NCBI GenBank assembly: GCA_026120185.1
Contig: JANUWF010001636.1
Span: forward strand, 1,984,001 to 2,048,000
Length of the DNA: 64,000 bases
Direction: 5' to 3'
Origin: Voacanga thouarsii
Lineage: Eukaryota; Streptophyta; Magnoliopsida; Gentianales; Apocynaceae
Shown here piece by piece: positions 1 to 12,881 of the stretch. The notes under the pieces are model-generated. The model worked only from the letters and a program-made list of their open reading frames with translations. It was not told where the DNA came from and ran no database searches. The position numbers and the translations under genes were made by a program. Position 1 is the first letter of the stretch, and each line of letters begins with the position of its first letter.

Positions 1-1988
1 AACTACCGGGTAATGAGGTCTCGATGCTCCTATGGTGATCGTCCCGAGTTCGCTTGAGAAGAAGAGAGAAGCTACCTCCTTTGCTTCAGTTGACCGAAAA
101 TTTAGGAAGAATAGGAAATCAGCCTCTATAGGGCGTGATTTAAGGGTAGAAGAAAGAAAAAAGAATCATTAGAGAAAACGGCATCAAGAGAAAGGATTTG
201 TGCTTACCTTAAGGTATGTTCGATTTTTGCTTGGAATAACTCTTGTGGTTTCGAAAATTTTGCAGAGAGAAGTTGCTGAAATTTTCGTGTAGAATGGAGA
301 GGGTAAACGGTGGTTATGATTTAAAGTTGGAGAAGATTGGTTTAGGGTTAGATGGTGATGTTTAGATAGACTCCTAATGGCTTTAGGTTTCTTGGACAGC
401 AAATGCGAAATTTCCAGCTTGCGCGCGCCTCCTTGCTGCCGATTTTAGGGGAGTTTTATGGAGGAAAAAATTCTGCAATTTGCTCCTTTAAGCTGGCCGA
501 AACACTGCTCAAAGGAAGGGCTAAATGTGTTCAGAATTTTGGGCCAAACAAGGAAGAGTTTGAGTGAGTTTTGATGACTGAAAAATCCTGTGTATGTGCT
601 GTGAAAATTCTATGCAAGTGTAGCAAGTTTTGGACTGGTTTGGCTGCTATAATTCTACCGAAATTTCCAGAGGAAAATTGAGGGTTTTGGGCGCTGAAAA
701 TAGCTTGTTCAGCTGGGGTTTTTCAGTGAAGGATGTGTGCAGAATTTCGGTTGAAGTAGGAACATAAAGCTGGCCGAAAATCCTGCACAAAGCTGTCCTA
801 ATTTTTCTGTGTATATGCTGGACGAATTTTAGTGTTTTTGTGTGAATAAAATTCTGATTTTGTGCAGCTAAGGTAGTGGAATTGTTAAGGAGTGTTCTAG
901 GTAGTTTGAGCTAGGATTTTCAGAGTTGGATTGTAGCTAAAGATGGCTGGAATTTCGGACAGCTTATGTAGATTCAGCTGCCGAAATTCAGCTAGGAAAA
1001 GGAAGAAATCCTAGTTGAATTTGGATTGAAATAAAATCTGGTTTTATCAAGGATTTGGATAAGATTTCCTCTATTCCTAGAAGAGTTTGGATTGAGCTAA
1101 AGGTGCTCCAAGGTGGCGAACAAAATCTGGAAAAATTTCCAGAATATTTCCAGCTTATGGTTTCCGAATATTCAAGGGAACAAAAGCTAAAAATAAAACA
1201 AATTTCATCATTAGCTAAAATCCTTGAACTTAGGAGTTGAATATAGAATCTTACTCCTATGGAAGTGGCGTTTAAACCCAAAGAAAATATCTAAGACTTT
1301 AGTTAAAATATTTCTCTAAAACAATTAAATAAATCAAAGGATTATGGCTAGAATTCTTGAAGAAGTGAAATAAGATTTTTCCCTAATATATTCCCTAACT
1401 CTAATATTCATCAATAAGAGTTTTATACCACTTGAAATTCTTCAAAGTGGCTCCTAGCTAGGTTTTTTCGAAAATCCTAAGGAACACAAGCTGAAAATTA
1501 AAGGTGAACTTTATTCACATCAAAGTCCTTGAATTTAGGAAATAAATATAGAGACTTATTTTCTTGGAGTAAAAATACTAAAATTTCTCTAGGATAGCTA
1601 GATTATTTTTCGGCCAAGATAAGAAATGGTCTAAAGAAAAGAATTTCAAGAAGAGATACTTACTTCACAAAAGGTAGGATTCGAACTCGGGTCACCAAAG
1701 GACATCACCAACTTCCCCGCTATTCCAAAACAACTCCAATGCTAATTTTGCTACAAGAAATTCTTACCACCCCAATACTCATCCTTCAAAATCTTCAACC
1801 AAACCTCCCTTAAACAAGTCTTTAACAACACAACTATTTCACATCAATTAATTCAAATGCAAGAGCAACTGAAAAATTCACATGCATCATGCAAATAAAA
1901 TTATTCTAGCTACCACATAAAATGCAAGATGCTATGCAATGCATGACTTTTTCCCATAGTCAAAGGTGGTTTTGGGCAGGGTATTACA
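1..1988 (-). mobile_element. End of an LTR retroelement, probably Ty3-type, inserted in the CACTA
   Basis: The segment ends at 1981-1988 in GTATTACA. Read on the minus strand this is TGTAATAC, the usual start of many plant Ty3-type LTRs. The segment has no long reading frame. It is full of short related phrases (GGCCGAAA, AATTTCC, CAAAGCTG) that recur at irregular spacing, as in long non-coding LTRs. Immediately to its right, sequence attributable to the transposase gene's 3' flank begins. The left part and the second LTR are outside the window, so neither a target duplication nor the full LTR could be checked. Confidence 0.35.
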
Positions 1989-2284
1989 ATACGTGGGGCG
2001 ATGCTCGGGGACAGTGTCTCATCCGCCCTCGAGGACTCACGAGTCGCTGACCGATCGTTGGGTGAGGTATCGGAAGCCATATGTATCTGGAATTATTTAA
2101 ATACATAAAAATTTTCATATCTTGGGAGAAGAAAAAGATAACAAATTTAAAAGTATAAAGCAAAGTAAAATGCTTGTAATGTAACGATAGCAGAACTACT
2201 AATTTGTATCTATACTGTAGTTAAACTTGAACCTAGTCTATAGATTTCTGTCATCATCGGATGAATAGCCTTCCACATCGTCGT

Positions 2285-5200
2285 CTATAGAGGATCCTGT
2301 CTCCCATCCTTGTTCGGTTGTGCTTCCTCTATCATTAAACCCGAACCTATAAAATCGATTGTATCTCCAATACCAGACTCATCTGCTAATCTTTCAAAGT
2401 TGTCATCCTCAACACGTACATTGATTGCCTGCGCATCATCTACTTCCTCCTGATATGGTGCCTCGACAACGGGTGCATCAATAACATGTCGAGCTTTCAT
2501 TTTACAAACAGCTACCCAATCAGATTTTGGTCTTTTGCTCCCCGGGTAGGATAGGAAATACACTTGGGTTACTTGTTGAGCTAACACAAAGGGGTCATAT
2601 TTTGGGTAATTCCTCTTGCAGTTGACATCAACAAGTTTGTAGTGAGGATGAATTTTAACCCCCCGATTTAGCGTTGGATCAAACCAATCACACTTGAATA
2701 GGACAACTTTTAAACAAGGAGTTCCGAGGAACCGAAGTTCGACAATCTCCTTCGACGACTCCATAATAATCTAAGGCACTATCTCCGTCGCCTTTAACAC
2801 AAACTCCGCTGTTAATTGTTTTTTTTTCCGACTGACCGATCATGTGTATGGAACCTAAAACCATTTACGAAGTAGCCATGGAAGAATTTCACTTGTCTCG
2901 AAGGTCCCCGGGCCAAGCTTTTTAAGTGTTGTTCGATCACTTGATTACGTGGATCATGAATCTAGCAAAGAACAAAGCGTTAATGCACCTTCGATACCAA
3001 TGTAATTTATTCCTAAGTCTCATTTTGTATGTGTTCAACTCACATAAGTCCTAAACCATCCTGCAAACTCCGACTCTATTCTCCTATCCACTTCAGGATC
3101 TGTTATACTCGACTCATACAACTGCAAGTCATTTTTGAATTTCCTAAAACGACCAAAACAAACACATAATTAAGGATACTCGTTCAAAGAATTGTCGTAT
3201 AAAATCTAGCAATGTAAGGCAATAGCGGTATACTTACGTAATGTATGGTTGAACTTCTTCACAGTTTAGGTATATGTAATTTGTGGCAGCCTTAAATTCA
3301 TCCGGGGTAAGATACCTATTCTGAATACTTCCCAAAACCCTCCCTGGAACGGCGCATATAGAACACACAGTATCACTTGAGTTTGTATCATGAACACCCT
3401 CATCATTCCTAGCCATAGCAGTATGTCGAGTCTGCACATGCGGCTCAAAATAATAGGAGAAGAATGTAGATGCCTCTTCAACTAAGTAAGCATTGCAAAT
3501 TGATCCCTCCACTCTCGCCTTATTTTTAACTTTGGTCTTCAAACGATATAAGAACCTAAAGCATTTTTTACAATTAGAACTGATTCACATAGTAGATGTA
3601 TATATAGATATAATAATACACAATATTTTACCGCTCGAATGGATACATCCATCTATATTGAACACGGCCACCAACCCTGGCCTCATACGGAAGGTGGACC
3701 ATAAGGTGCTCCATCACGTCAAAGAAGTTGGGTGGGAAGATCTTCTCCAACTTACACATGAGTATGATAATATTATCTTCCAGTTGCTTCATATGGGTTG
3801 TGGAAGTTTAGGCGAACATAAGTCACGATAAAAGAGACTGACTTCTGCTAAAACGTTCCAAATTGACACCGGGGGTAATTCTTTAAATGCAGTTTGAAGC
3901 AATCTTTCCATAAAAACATGGCAGTAATGGCTTTTCATACCCGACATTTTCAGCTCATTCAAATCAACACACCTGCTTAAATTCGAAGCATATCCATCCA
4001 GAAGTCGCAAATCTCTAACCCACTCTAGTATAAGTCTCTTTTGTTCGGGTGTAACAGAGTATTTAGCCTTTGGCATTAATGTCCTCCCGTCACCCAAGCC
4101 AATCACGTGTAATTCAGGTCTATCACAATATACTAACAGATCACGTCGCGCCTTCACATTATCCTTTGTTTTCCCCTTTACATTCATGACTGTGTTGAAG
4201 ACATTATCGAACACATTTTTTTCATTGTGCTTCACATCTATGTTATGACGGATTAAGTGTGTTTTCCAATACAGCAAATCCCAAAAGATACTCTTTTTCG
4301 CCCAATTATGGTAAATGCCTCTGCCATCATCCCTACCAAGCTCCACAGCTGTCTCGGTTATTTTTGGTAAATGGAACACTCTATCCCACATACCATCTCC
4401 AGAAGCGCGCTGTAGAGGGTGTGCTATCTCGCGACCTTTATCCTTCCTGAAAGACCTAGCATCTCTCCTGTATGGATGATCTAAAGGTAAGAAGCGCCGG
4501 TGGCAGTCAAACCAGGAATGTTTACCTCCATTTTGCAAGTGAAATGATTTTGTCTGCTCCATGCAATACGGACATGCTAATCTACCAGTTATGCTCCAAC
4601 CACTTAGCATCCCATACGCCGGGAAGTCGTTTATTGTCCAAAGAAGTGCTGCTTGTAGACAGAAGTTCTGTTTCTTTGAAATATCATATGTAGAGACTCC
4701 ACTAATCCACATCATCCTTAATTAATCTACCAAAGGTTGTAGATAGACATCAATTTTATGCTTCGGATTCCTAGGGCCCGGGACAATGACGGTCAAAAAC
4801 ATAAATGGATCCCTCATGCACATCGACGGAGGTAAATTATATGGAGTAACAATAACAGGCCAACAAGAGTATTGTTTACCCGACATTCCAAATGGTGAAA
4901 ATCCATCTGTGTATAACCCAAGACGCACATTACGAACTTTAGCTGCAAATTCAGGATGACTACGGTCGAAGTGTTTCCAAGCTTCACCATCGCGTGGATG
5001 GCTCATAACGTCCTCTTCCGGTTGACTCTCTGCATGCCATCTCATGTGCTCCGCTATTGTGGAGGATGCAAATAGTCTCTGCAGTCTGGGTGTTAATGGG
5101 AAGTAATACATTTTCTTGAAAGAAACGTCTTTCTGTTGTTTGTCCTTTCCTACTTTCCTTTTCGTCAGATATCTGCCATGGCCACAGAATTTGCAGTCCC

Positions 5201-5909
5201 TCCTAGCACTGTCGTCCTTCCAGTAGAGCATGCATCCATTTGGGCAGACATCTATCCTCTGAACAGGTAGCCCTAGACCAGATACCAACTTCTTTGTTTG
5301 ATAGAAGTCATCCGGGAGCTTATTACTACTTGGTAATACCTCCTTCATCAATTGCATCATCTGATTAAAGCATTTCTCCGACACGTTGTTCTCCGATTTA
5401 ATATTCAAAAGCCGAGAAACAACTGATAACGTATTGTGATTCTTGCATCCATCCCATAGCGGAGTTTCTGAAGCTCCCAGCATGTCATAAAATTTATGTG
5501 CATCCGGGTTTGGTGGTTCCTCAATATTCTCCGATGATGAAGGTCCACTTGGAAATTGATGTCCAATTGCATCAATCACTATATTTCGATACGGATTATT
5601 AGAGCTTGATTCGACTGCAGTCTTACAGGTGCCGGTTATTGATGTAGATGGCGATGGATTAATACCCTCACCATGACTAGTCCATCTTCGGTAATTAGCA
5701 ACAAATCCAAATCTGTACAAGTGCAGCTCCACTTCATCTGGGGAAAGGTACGCCTTGTTTTTACACTTTCCACACGGACACCTTATAACTGAGGCTGGAC
5801 CAGTTGACAAACAATATGCGATGAATCGCTTGACCCCTTGTTCAAACTCAGATGTAATTCCTTTAATCCCCTATACGTGTCTTCTATACATCCAACCACG
5901 ATCATCCAT
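2285..5909 (-). pseudogene. CACTA TNP2-like transposase, degenerate
   Basis: Reading leftward, the start at 5909 (MDDRGWMYRRHV) precedes a zinc-motif N-terminal transposase-associated domain (CPCGKCKN, ELHLYRFGF). The transposase_21 core follows: PNGCMLYWKDD, CKFCGHGRY, MYYFPLTPRLQRLF, LGLYTDGFSPFG, then ALLWTINDFPAYGMLSGW. A DUF4218-like part comes next (IFPPNFFDVMEHL, VQYRWMYPFER). A DUF4216 domain lies at about 2960-2500 (YPKYDPFVLAQQVTQVYFL). Probable introns interrupt the 3' half, for example from GTAAAATATT near 3632 to TTTAG near 3544. Lesions seen: an in-frame TAG at codon 13 (5871-5873), an in-frame TAA at 4722-4724 where a sense codon is expected, and a frameshift near 3788. In the family this protein binds terminal repeats and cuts the element out. 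This copy cannot make a full protein. Confidence 0.85.
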
Positions 5910-6104
5910 CTACATTTAGGCCATAACAATGTACCTTATTAGCACGTGTATAATTCGAATGAAGAACGATGGTAGATTGTGATGGTCGAGGACCCTAGTT
6001 TACTCGCTACAAATTATGGAGATAAAGAAAGAAAGGAAAAGAAAATAAAGAAAGAAGAAAATGTGGCTCATCATTCATAGACCAACTTCACAGTGAAAAG
6101 AACA
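5910..6104. other. 5' flank of the transposase pseudogene, no gene seen
   Basis: AT-rich sequence upstream of the TNP2 start. No convincing coding signal or promoter element was recognised. Confidence 0.4.
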
Positions 6105-6427
6105 TATGGTTTTACATTAGATAAGAATCAATAAGAATATCTTGGCATGCCACCTCAATTTGTGATTTAAAAAAAAATTGACAGAGTTTCCCCTATAAGT
6201 TGAACGTTTTCCAGGCGCAAGGCCACCACAATTCACACAACATTCATTGTAAAAAATGAATGAATAATAAAGTATTCTACACAAGACCACAAAGAAAATA
6301 AAGTATTCTACACAAGACTACAATTATTCGAGAAGCAATAATTTAATTCTCATAATTCATCAAAATTATAATATTTGGAGCCATTACTTAAAAAACTCAT
6401 GCCATGATTTGCGAAAAAAAATTTCAT

Positions 6428-6600
6428 GCATCACTTATAGAAAGGCCAAGTCCAAAGCATTACCATATGGTCTATACACTCCGTTGCCTACCCTTAATGG
6501 ACTATGGTTAAACATTTCTATGGAATTCATTCTAGGTTTACCAAGAACCAAGGGGGGGAAAAGAGGTTTTGGAAGACTTAGATATGGTAGGTTTTATTAA
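6428..6600 (+). pseudogene. Ty3/gypsy integrase fragment, first (truncated) copy
   Basis: The reading CITYRKAKSKALPYGLYTPL followed by FILGLPRTKGGK matches the junction between the zinc-binding region and catalytic core of Ty3-type integrase. The part upstream, including the HHCC region, is absent from this copy. After the GGK motif the sequence leaves the integrase family and enters a non-coding tail shared with the copy at 8.2 kb. It is a fragment only. Confidence 0.7.
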
Positions 6601-6855
6601 AAAAAGCATGGAAACAGTCTAAGAAAAATTAAGCATGAAAAAATGGTTGTTTTGCCCATCAGGAATGTTGTGATTTTTTATAAAAAAATTTGACAGAGTT
6701 TCCCCTATAAGTTGAAAGTTTTCCAGGCACAAGGCCACCACAATTCACACAACATTCATTGTAAAAAATTGACAGAGTTTCCCTTCATTGTAAACAATTC
6801 ACAAAATACAAATAATCTCAAAACATTTAATATACAATACTAAATTTAGGGGTAA

Positions 6856-8274
6856 ACTGTATTTAAAATGAAATAGGGTTTATACGAATAGCTCGTAATG
6901 CCATTTGGACTATCAAATACACCTAATACATTTATGAGGTTAATGCATTATGTGTTAAGGGATTTCATTGAAAATTTTGTTGTGGTGTATGTTGATGACA
7001 TTTTAATTTATAGCAAGACATATAAGGATCATTTTCATAATCTTAAATGTGTTCTTGTTACACATAGGAGAGCAAGGTTGTATGCTAACTTTGACAAATG
7101 TTTATTTTATTTGGAAAGAAACCTTTCTTGGATTTGTTGTGAGTTCTAAAGGGATAGAAAGTGATGAAGAAAAGATTACAACAATCCAAGAGTGGGAAAC
7201 ACCTAAAACTATGACTGAGGTAAGAAGTTTTTATAGGAAGGCTAATTTTTATAAGAGATTAATCAGGAATTTTAGTACAATTGCAGCTCCATTGACACAA
7301 TTTGTAAAGAAAATGTTGGGTTTAGATGGGAAGAGGAATAGGAAGAAGCTTTCAATGCATTGAAACAAAAATTGAGTGAAGCCCCGTTACTATCCTTGCC
7401 TAACTTTGATAAAGCCTTTAAAGTTAAAAATGATGGTAGTGGAGTGGGAATATGTAATGTACTCACTCAGGATAAAAAATGCTTGGTAGTGAGAAATTGT
7501 CGAGAGTCGCTTTAAATTACACCACTTATGATAAAGAGTTATATGCTTTAGTGAGAACATTGCACCATTGACAATATTATTTTTTACCTAGGGAATTCAT
7601 AATAGATACTGGTCATAAAACATTGAAGCATCTCAAAAGTCAATAAAAACTGACAAAAGACATGCCAAAGTGGATGGAGTATATAGGACATTTTCCTTAT
7701 GTGATGAAATGCAAGAAAGGTAAGGACAATGTGGTCACCGTTGTATTATATGACAAGTATGTGCTTTTAAATTCCTTAGATGCATAATTGCTTGGTTTTA
7801 AGCTACTTAAAGATTTGTATGCTAAGGATGAAGAGTTTAGTGAAATCTATCTTACTTGTAAAAAAATGTGCATTCAATAAGTTCAACAGGCATGATGGGT
7901 TTTTGTTTAGGGAAGGTCAATTGTGCATACCTAAGGGATCATTGAGAGAGTTGCTAGTAAGGGAAGCTCATGGTGAAGGATTAATTGGACATTTTGAAGT
8001 TTCAAAAACTTTAGCCATCTTGCAAGAACATTTTTATTGGCAAAAAATGAAAGGATATGTTGAAAAACATTATAATTCATGCATCACTTATAGAAAGGCC
8101 AAGTCCAAAGCATTACCACATGGTCTATACATTCCGTTGCCTACCCTTAATGTACTATGGTTAAACATTTCTATGGAATTCATTCTAGGTTTACCAAGAA
8201 CCAAGGGGGGGAAAGAGGTTTTGGAAGACTTAGATATGGTAGGTTTTATTGAAGAAAGCTTGGAAACAATCTAA
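6856..8274 (+). pseudogene. Ty3/gypsy reverse transcriptase-RNase H-integrase fragment
   Basis: The frame opens with a damaged KTVFKMK*GLYE*LVMPFGL, matching the middle of Ty3-type reverse transcriptase. The catalytic motif [11 protein letters not shown] follows at about 6979-7011. A frameshift near 7120 leads to the connection and RNase H region ([38 protein letters not shown]), which then fills with stops. The integrase zinc-binding part follows (HGEGLIGHFEVSKTL, HFYWQKMKGYV, CITYRKAKSK), and then FILGLPRTKGGK, where homology ends at about 8215. Protease, gag and most of the integrase core are missing. It cannot be autonomous. Confidence 0.85.
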
Positions 8275-8503
8275 GAAAAATTAAGCATGAAAAAATGGCT
8301 GTTTTGCCCATCAGGAATATTGTGATTTTAAAAAAAAAAATTGACAGAGTTTCCCCTATAAATTAAACGCTTTCCAGGCACAAGGCGACCACAATTCACA
8401 CAACATTCATTGTAAAAAATTGACAGAGTTTCCCTTCATTGTAAACAATTCACAAAACACAAATAACCTCAAAACATTTAATATACAATACTAAATTTAG
8501 GGG

Positions 8504-8875
8504 TAATCACCCATTACCCATAGGGAGTGATCACCCATCACTCACGGGGAATGATCACCCATCACTCACGGGGAATGTGTGTTGATTGCAGGGCTATAAA
8601 TAACATAACGGTAAGAACATATGGAAATACACTAGGTAAGAATCAATAAGAATCTGTTGGCATGCCACCGCAATTTTTAAAAAAAATTTGACAGAGTTTC
8701 CCTTATAACTTGAACGTTTTCCAAGCGCAAGGTCACCACAGTTCACACAACATTCATTGTAAAAAATTCACAAAATACAAATAAGCTCAAAATATTTAAT
8801 CAACAATACCAAATTTGAGGGTGATCACCCATCACTCACGGGGAGTGATCACCTATCACTCACGGGATTCTAAAG
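8504..8875. repeat. Short tandem repeats, 24-bp unit with TCACCCATCACTCACGGGG
   Basis: Three consecutive units of about 24 bp (GTGATCACCCATCACTCACG type) lie at 8504-8575. Two more lie at 8822-8868, at the end of the next copy of the surrounding repeat. The repeats therefore belong to the Ty3-derived tail rather than being an independent satellite. Confidence 0.7.
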
Positions 8876-9681
8876 ATGATATTGGAGGATTTTCTTACCT
8901 AAGAATAGCTCGTCTGTCCAAAACAATCAATGAAGAACTGTATGCCTAACCTGTGCGTAACAATATGTAGGAGAGCTAGATTAAAAATTTTAGCAAAATT
9001 CAATAGAAATAGAGTATAATAAAATACTCTTAAGATATAATAGAATTAAATAGAAATAGCGTATAATAAAATCCCCAAATTATATTTTTGGTACTGAGAT
9101 CAAAACTACACAAATCCAGTATAAACAACATACAAGCTTGTCTCTCAGGCATCAATTAACAAGCTGATCTCCTTCAATTCACCTCCAATCAATGTAGGAG
9201 CTTGGCCTTGTTTGTTAATTAATAAGTCAGGGTTAAATCTCTGTCAAGAACAATTTTAACCCAATTTCATTTTTAACCCAAAACCCATAGCCAGGATCTA
9301 TGGATCATGTTGACCCATCAAATTGTATTTCATCTTAGCCATTGAATTTAAGGCAATTTCAAACAAGATCATTGCAACCCTTGGATCAAAACAAAGTGAC
9401 ATTTAGAAAACCAGTTAGGAGTTCAAATCCTACTCTAGATATCAGATTCTTAATTTTTTTAACTTTACATGATTATGAATTATAAAAAAAAAAGGAACGC
9501 AAAGATATAATCAAGAAAATGAAAGTATGAAAATTAAGCAGAATATTGAATTAGCAATGCTCAAGGTGTCAAATTATGTTAACAGCTTTTGATTTTTTAT
9601 CTTTTAATGGAGGATGTGCTTCGTGTTTTTTGTTGAATCCGACCGGGCCTTTTCAAATCCTTGAGAAACTGATTACCAGGC
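8876..9681. other. AT-rich interval, no gene recognised
   Basis: Only a near-duplicate phrase (AAATAGAGTATAATAAAATAC and AAATAGCGTATAATAAAATCC, 9005-9085) stands out. No reading frame with family resemblance was found. Confidence 0.3.
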
Positions 9682-10065
9682 TATAGTGAGGAAGTTTGGA
9701 GGGAGAGGCTATGGAAATTGTGTGCCAGAGATTGTTTTTTGGAATTTGAGAGACTCAATGGCAACCCCTATTCCAGGAAATCAAGAAGGAGTCACACTGG
9801 TGAGTGGATTCTCAAAAAATTTGATGACTTTGTTCTTGGAGGATACTTGAAAAATTGGGTCCAAGTAATTGTCATGGAGGCTGCAATTTCTAGGGAGGAG
9901 TACAAGAAGCTCGCAGTTCTTGATCGATCTAATCCGCTTGTAAAATACCTTTCCCGAGCCTCCATTCTTGGATGTGAACTTTTGATTCTCAAAGATTACA
10001 ATATTGCTTATCTAATGAATCGAGATTGTTTTCTAGCAAGGAAGAATTGTGTTTTCTATTCATAA
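9682..10065 (+). pseudogene. Orphan coding fragment of unknown plant gene inside the CACTA
   Basis: An open frame runs from about 9682 (YSEEVWRERLWKL) through LEFERLNGNPYSRKSRR, FDDFVLGGYLKNWVQ, REEYKKLAVLDRSNPLVKYL and GCELLILKDYN to a stop at 10063. It has no usable ATG at its left edge. Its composition (balanced codons, alternating charged and hydrophobic residues) looks like a genuine globular protein rather than chance. I do not recognise the family. It is antisense to the transposase and lies between it and the terminal repeat. CACTA elements are known to carry captured host exons in such positions. Capture is an inference. Confidence 0.45.
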
Positions 10066-12080
10066 TTTTGCTGATCTATAATTCATACTATTTAACAAAC
10101 CCTTTTTCAGAAAAGAAAAATTGGATTCTCTATTCATAGTATTACCCAACCAACCATATCCATATGTTAAACTTTCCATATACTGGCACAACGAAAATTT
10201 TCTCTTTACACGTCGTCTGGCCCCCAAAAGAACAACATACAACATTGTTCCTTGCATTTGTTTTCTGCCCTGCACCTCAAAGGAATTACACACTACATTG
10301 TTCCTTGCATCTCTTCTAGCTTGCATATACAATTTTGCTACCAAATTTTGATCATCAATTTTCACCTTTGTTTTAACCCTAAATCACCCATTTTTTCATG
10401 CTAAAAAGTTCCTCAAACATTAATATATCATGCAGGCTCAAATTCACATAAAGTCCATGGTATAAGTCCTAGTTGTGAACATTCAAAAATGCATCAAATA
10501 AGCCCACGAAAATGCATCAAATAATGTCACACAGGAGAATAGAAGAAAAGCTGCAAAAGAAAACCGGGAGATAACATCGGACAAACATAAGGCAGAGTGT
10601 AGTCACCAAATCTGGCACCAATTGCATAAGGAGGATAAACAGTTCAAGAAATTTTTGTGGTTATTCAAGCAACTGCATATCATTTTTGCTCCATGCCTAT
10701 AATTAAGATAAATCCTAATGCACTTAAGTATGCATTTCATGAACCAACAATATTCATGTAAAACTATAACAAGGAATTTAATCATTCCTTTAATAATTCT
10801 TTACTTCTTGAAATGAAGTAAACTACCAGGAATACTATTATTCCAAATTATCCATTTCTTGTTCTTTTCTCAAACATAATTTCCAACATTTCAATCCATT
10901 CAATCCATGCTCTTTAATTCCATTAATCAAATGAAATTCACCCAAGAATGTATACTATCTCAAAATTTCCAGCTTTTTTCTCATTAAACCACATCTCACT
11001 AATTAATTCATATATTTTAATACATATTCCAAATTTGCTCCAAAATGTTCCTATTTCACTTAGCTATCATTTTATGGCCTGATTTCACAGCAACAACAGA
11101 ATTCCAGATGGTTTTCTGCGCATTTTCAAGGCAGAAATTCCGCCTTTTCTTTCATTTTTCACCAAAATCTTATTCCATCTTGTTAATTATTTTATCTAGC
11201 ACCTAACTCTAATTAATTCCTCCATTTTCCATCAAGTTTTCTTCCTCAAAACTCACTGTTTCCTCAGTATTTTCCTGCAAAAAATGACACACACACAACA
11301 GCAAAATCCGGCAGCCATTAAACCATTTTCCATGCTTACATGATTTCAACTAACATTAAATTTATTCCTTTACTTTATTTAATCTTTTCTTCATTAACTT
11401 TATCAACTTTCAGCCATCAAAATCTTTTCAAACATCATCAAAACTGCACTATAGCATAACAAATCCTTGCTAAATGCTTTTCTATGCTATCCGCTACACA
11501 AGAGAGCAAAAATAGCAGTATAGCTACAATGACCACAATGAACAGAATCAACAGACATCTATAATCCCACTCTCATACAGCTGCATTATGAAACTACCAA
11601 TGAGGAGGTAAGCTAAAAAGAAACAAAAAGGGAATTCACTCTCACACAGCAAGAATCACGCAATTACTCCACTGTGCATACGAGAATTCAAAAAGAATTG
11701 TAAGAATGCGTATGCACGCAACAAAATTGGGAATGCGCAACTATTACCCATTATGCCACGAGATGCAAGAGAAGAGAGATTACCAGAGATCTCGTACCCA
11801 CTAGGCCATGATGCACAGTGGAGGCCGCAGCAACAATTTGGTGGTCACGGTTTCAAAAGTGAGGAACCGAGAAGAACAAATCCCGCGCCTGATTAAAACA
11901 CCTCGGCACCTGAAATTTTCTATTTAGGACCAATGTATATCGGTTGGAAGAGCCTCGAACTGGTGCCTGAAGGAGTATATATAGAGCACAATGAGGGGTT
12001 GGAAGGGATTTGAGAGGGGTTAGCCGAAGAAGATAGAGAAAATGGGAGAAAACACAACGGAAGGGAAGACAGGACAGGGA
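10066..12080. other. Non-coding interior of the CACTA, no gene recognised
   Basis: Pyrimidine- and A-rich sequence without a persuasive frame. A TATA-like stretch (GGAGTATATATAGAGC) occurs near 11970-11986 on the plus strand. Confidence 0.3.
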
Positions 12081-12826
12081 TGTATAGTCGTTGAGATTTG
12101 CGAGGGAATTTCCCATCACTAATCCCTCACTATTAGAGAGGGATTTGCGACGAAAATAAAAATAAAATAAATATAATCAATCGCTAATCCCTCGCTAATT
12201 AGTGTGCGATTAGCGAGGGATATATTCAGCAACGGATTAGCGAGGGTAAATCTCAATGGAGTTTTAATGTCTTTCTGATCCCTCGCTAATTGTGTCGTAT
12301 TAGCGAGGGATTAGCAAGGGATTTTTGAATTTCATATTCCACTAAAAAAATCCGCGTTGCTTTGAAGGTAAAAGTTTTTGGGTCCCTCGCTGATCCCTCT
12401 CTAATCCCTCGCTGGTATATCTGTCGCTAATCCGTCGCTATTTAGCGACGGATTAACATTTTCCTCACTTTTTTCAGTACTCTACTGAGAAAAAATATTT
12501 ATTTCTAGCAACACTTAGCTACTTCCGACTTACTTACGGATTAAAAGTATGAAATATTTCGTCAATGAATAATTCTAAATAATCATCATGGTGTTTGTTT
12601 AGATTTAATTAACATTGATCATGTTACGCCTACTAATATATATATAAAAAGTTTAATTAGTATTGATGTATTTTCATATCTCAAAATTGTATTTATTATG
12701 CTAATCAAATGTAATAAAACGTAATATATAAAACTCCGAGTGCATACGTAAACTCTTATAGTTATTAAATATGTGTTCGTATTTGCATAATTATACATCG
12801 ATCGACGACCGTATGCATGATCGATG

Positions 12827-12881
<55 letters not shown>

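Larger units (their letters stand above)
6105..8875 (+). repeat. Ty3-derived repeat complex with direct-repeat flanks
   Basis: A motif block (ACAGAGTTTCCCCTATAA, AACGTTTTCCAGGCGCAAGG, CACAACATTCATTGTAAAAAA) occurs four times, near 6178, 6690, 8340 and 8690. The outer copies also share the preceding phrase AAGAATCAATAAGAAT (6120s and 8630s), so they look like eroded LTR or UTR ends flanking the complex. Between them, the interval 6428-6855 is repeated at 8073-8504 at about 1.65-kb spacing with few differences. This implies a tandem duplication whose first copy is truncated at its left. Confidence 0.6.

Noticed and set aside
184..402. Open frame of 72 codons on the minus strand
   Set aside because: Low-complexity Ser/His/Leu composition inside an LTR-like non-coding region, with no family motif.
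988..1281. Overlapping open frames on both strands
   Set aside because: Both are chance frames in A/T-rich LTR-like sequence. Neither has a recognisable domain.
1679..1700. GGATTCGAACTCGGGTCACC resembling a tRNA T-arm
   Set aside because: No D-arm, anticodon arm or acceptor pairing around it. It is part of an LTR-like region.
3493..3831. Plus-strand frame of 112 codons
   Set aside because: Antisense shadow of the transposase pseudogene, whose minus-strand reading has clear family motifs.
11853..12119. Minus-strand frame of 88 codons next to the CACTA subterminal array
   Set aside because: No domain, and it partly overlaps the repeat units. Considered as a first exon of the element's second gene but not supportable.
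12831..12878. TA repeat considered as an origin or matrix attachment signal
   Set aside because: A simple microsatellite is sufficient explanation.
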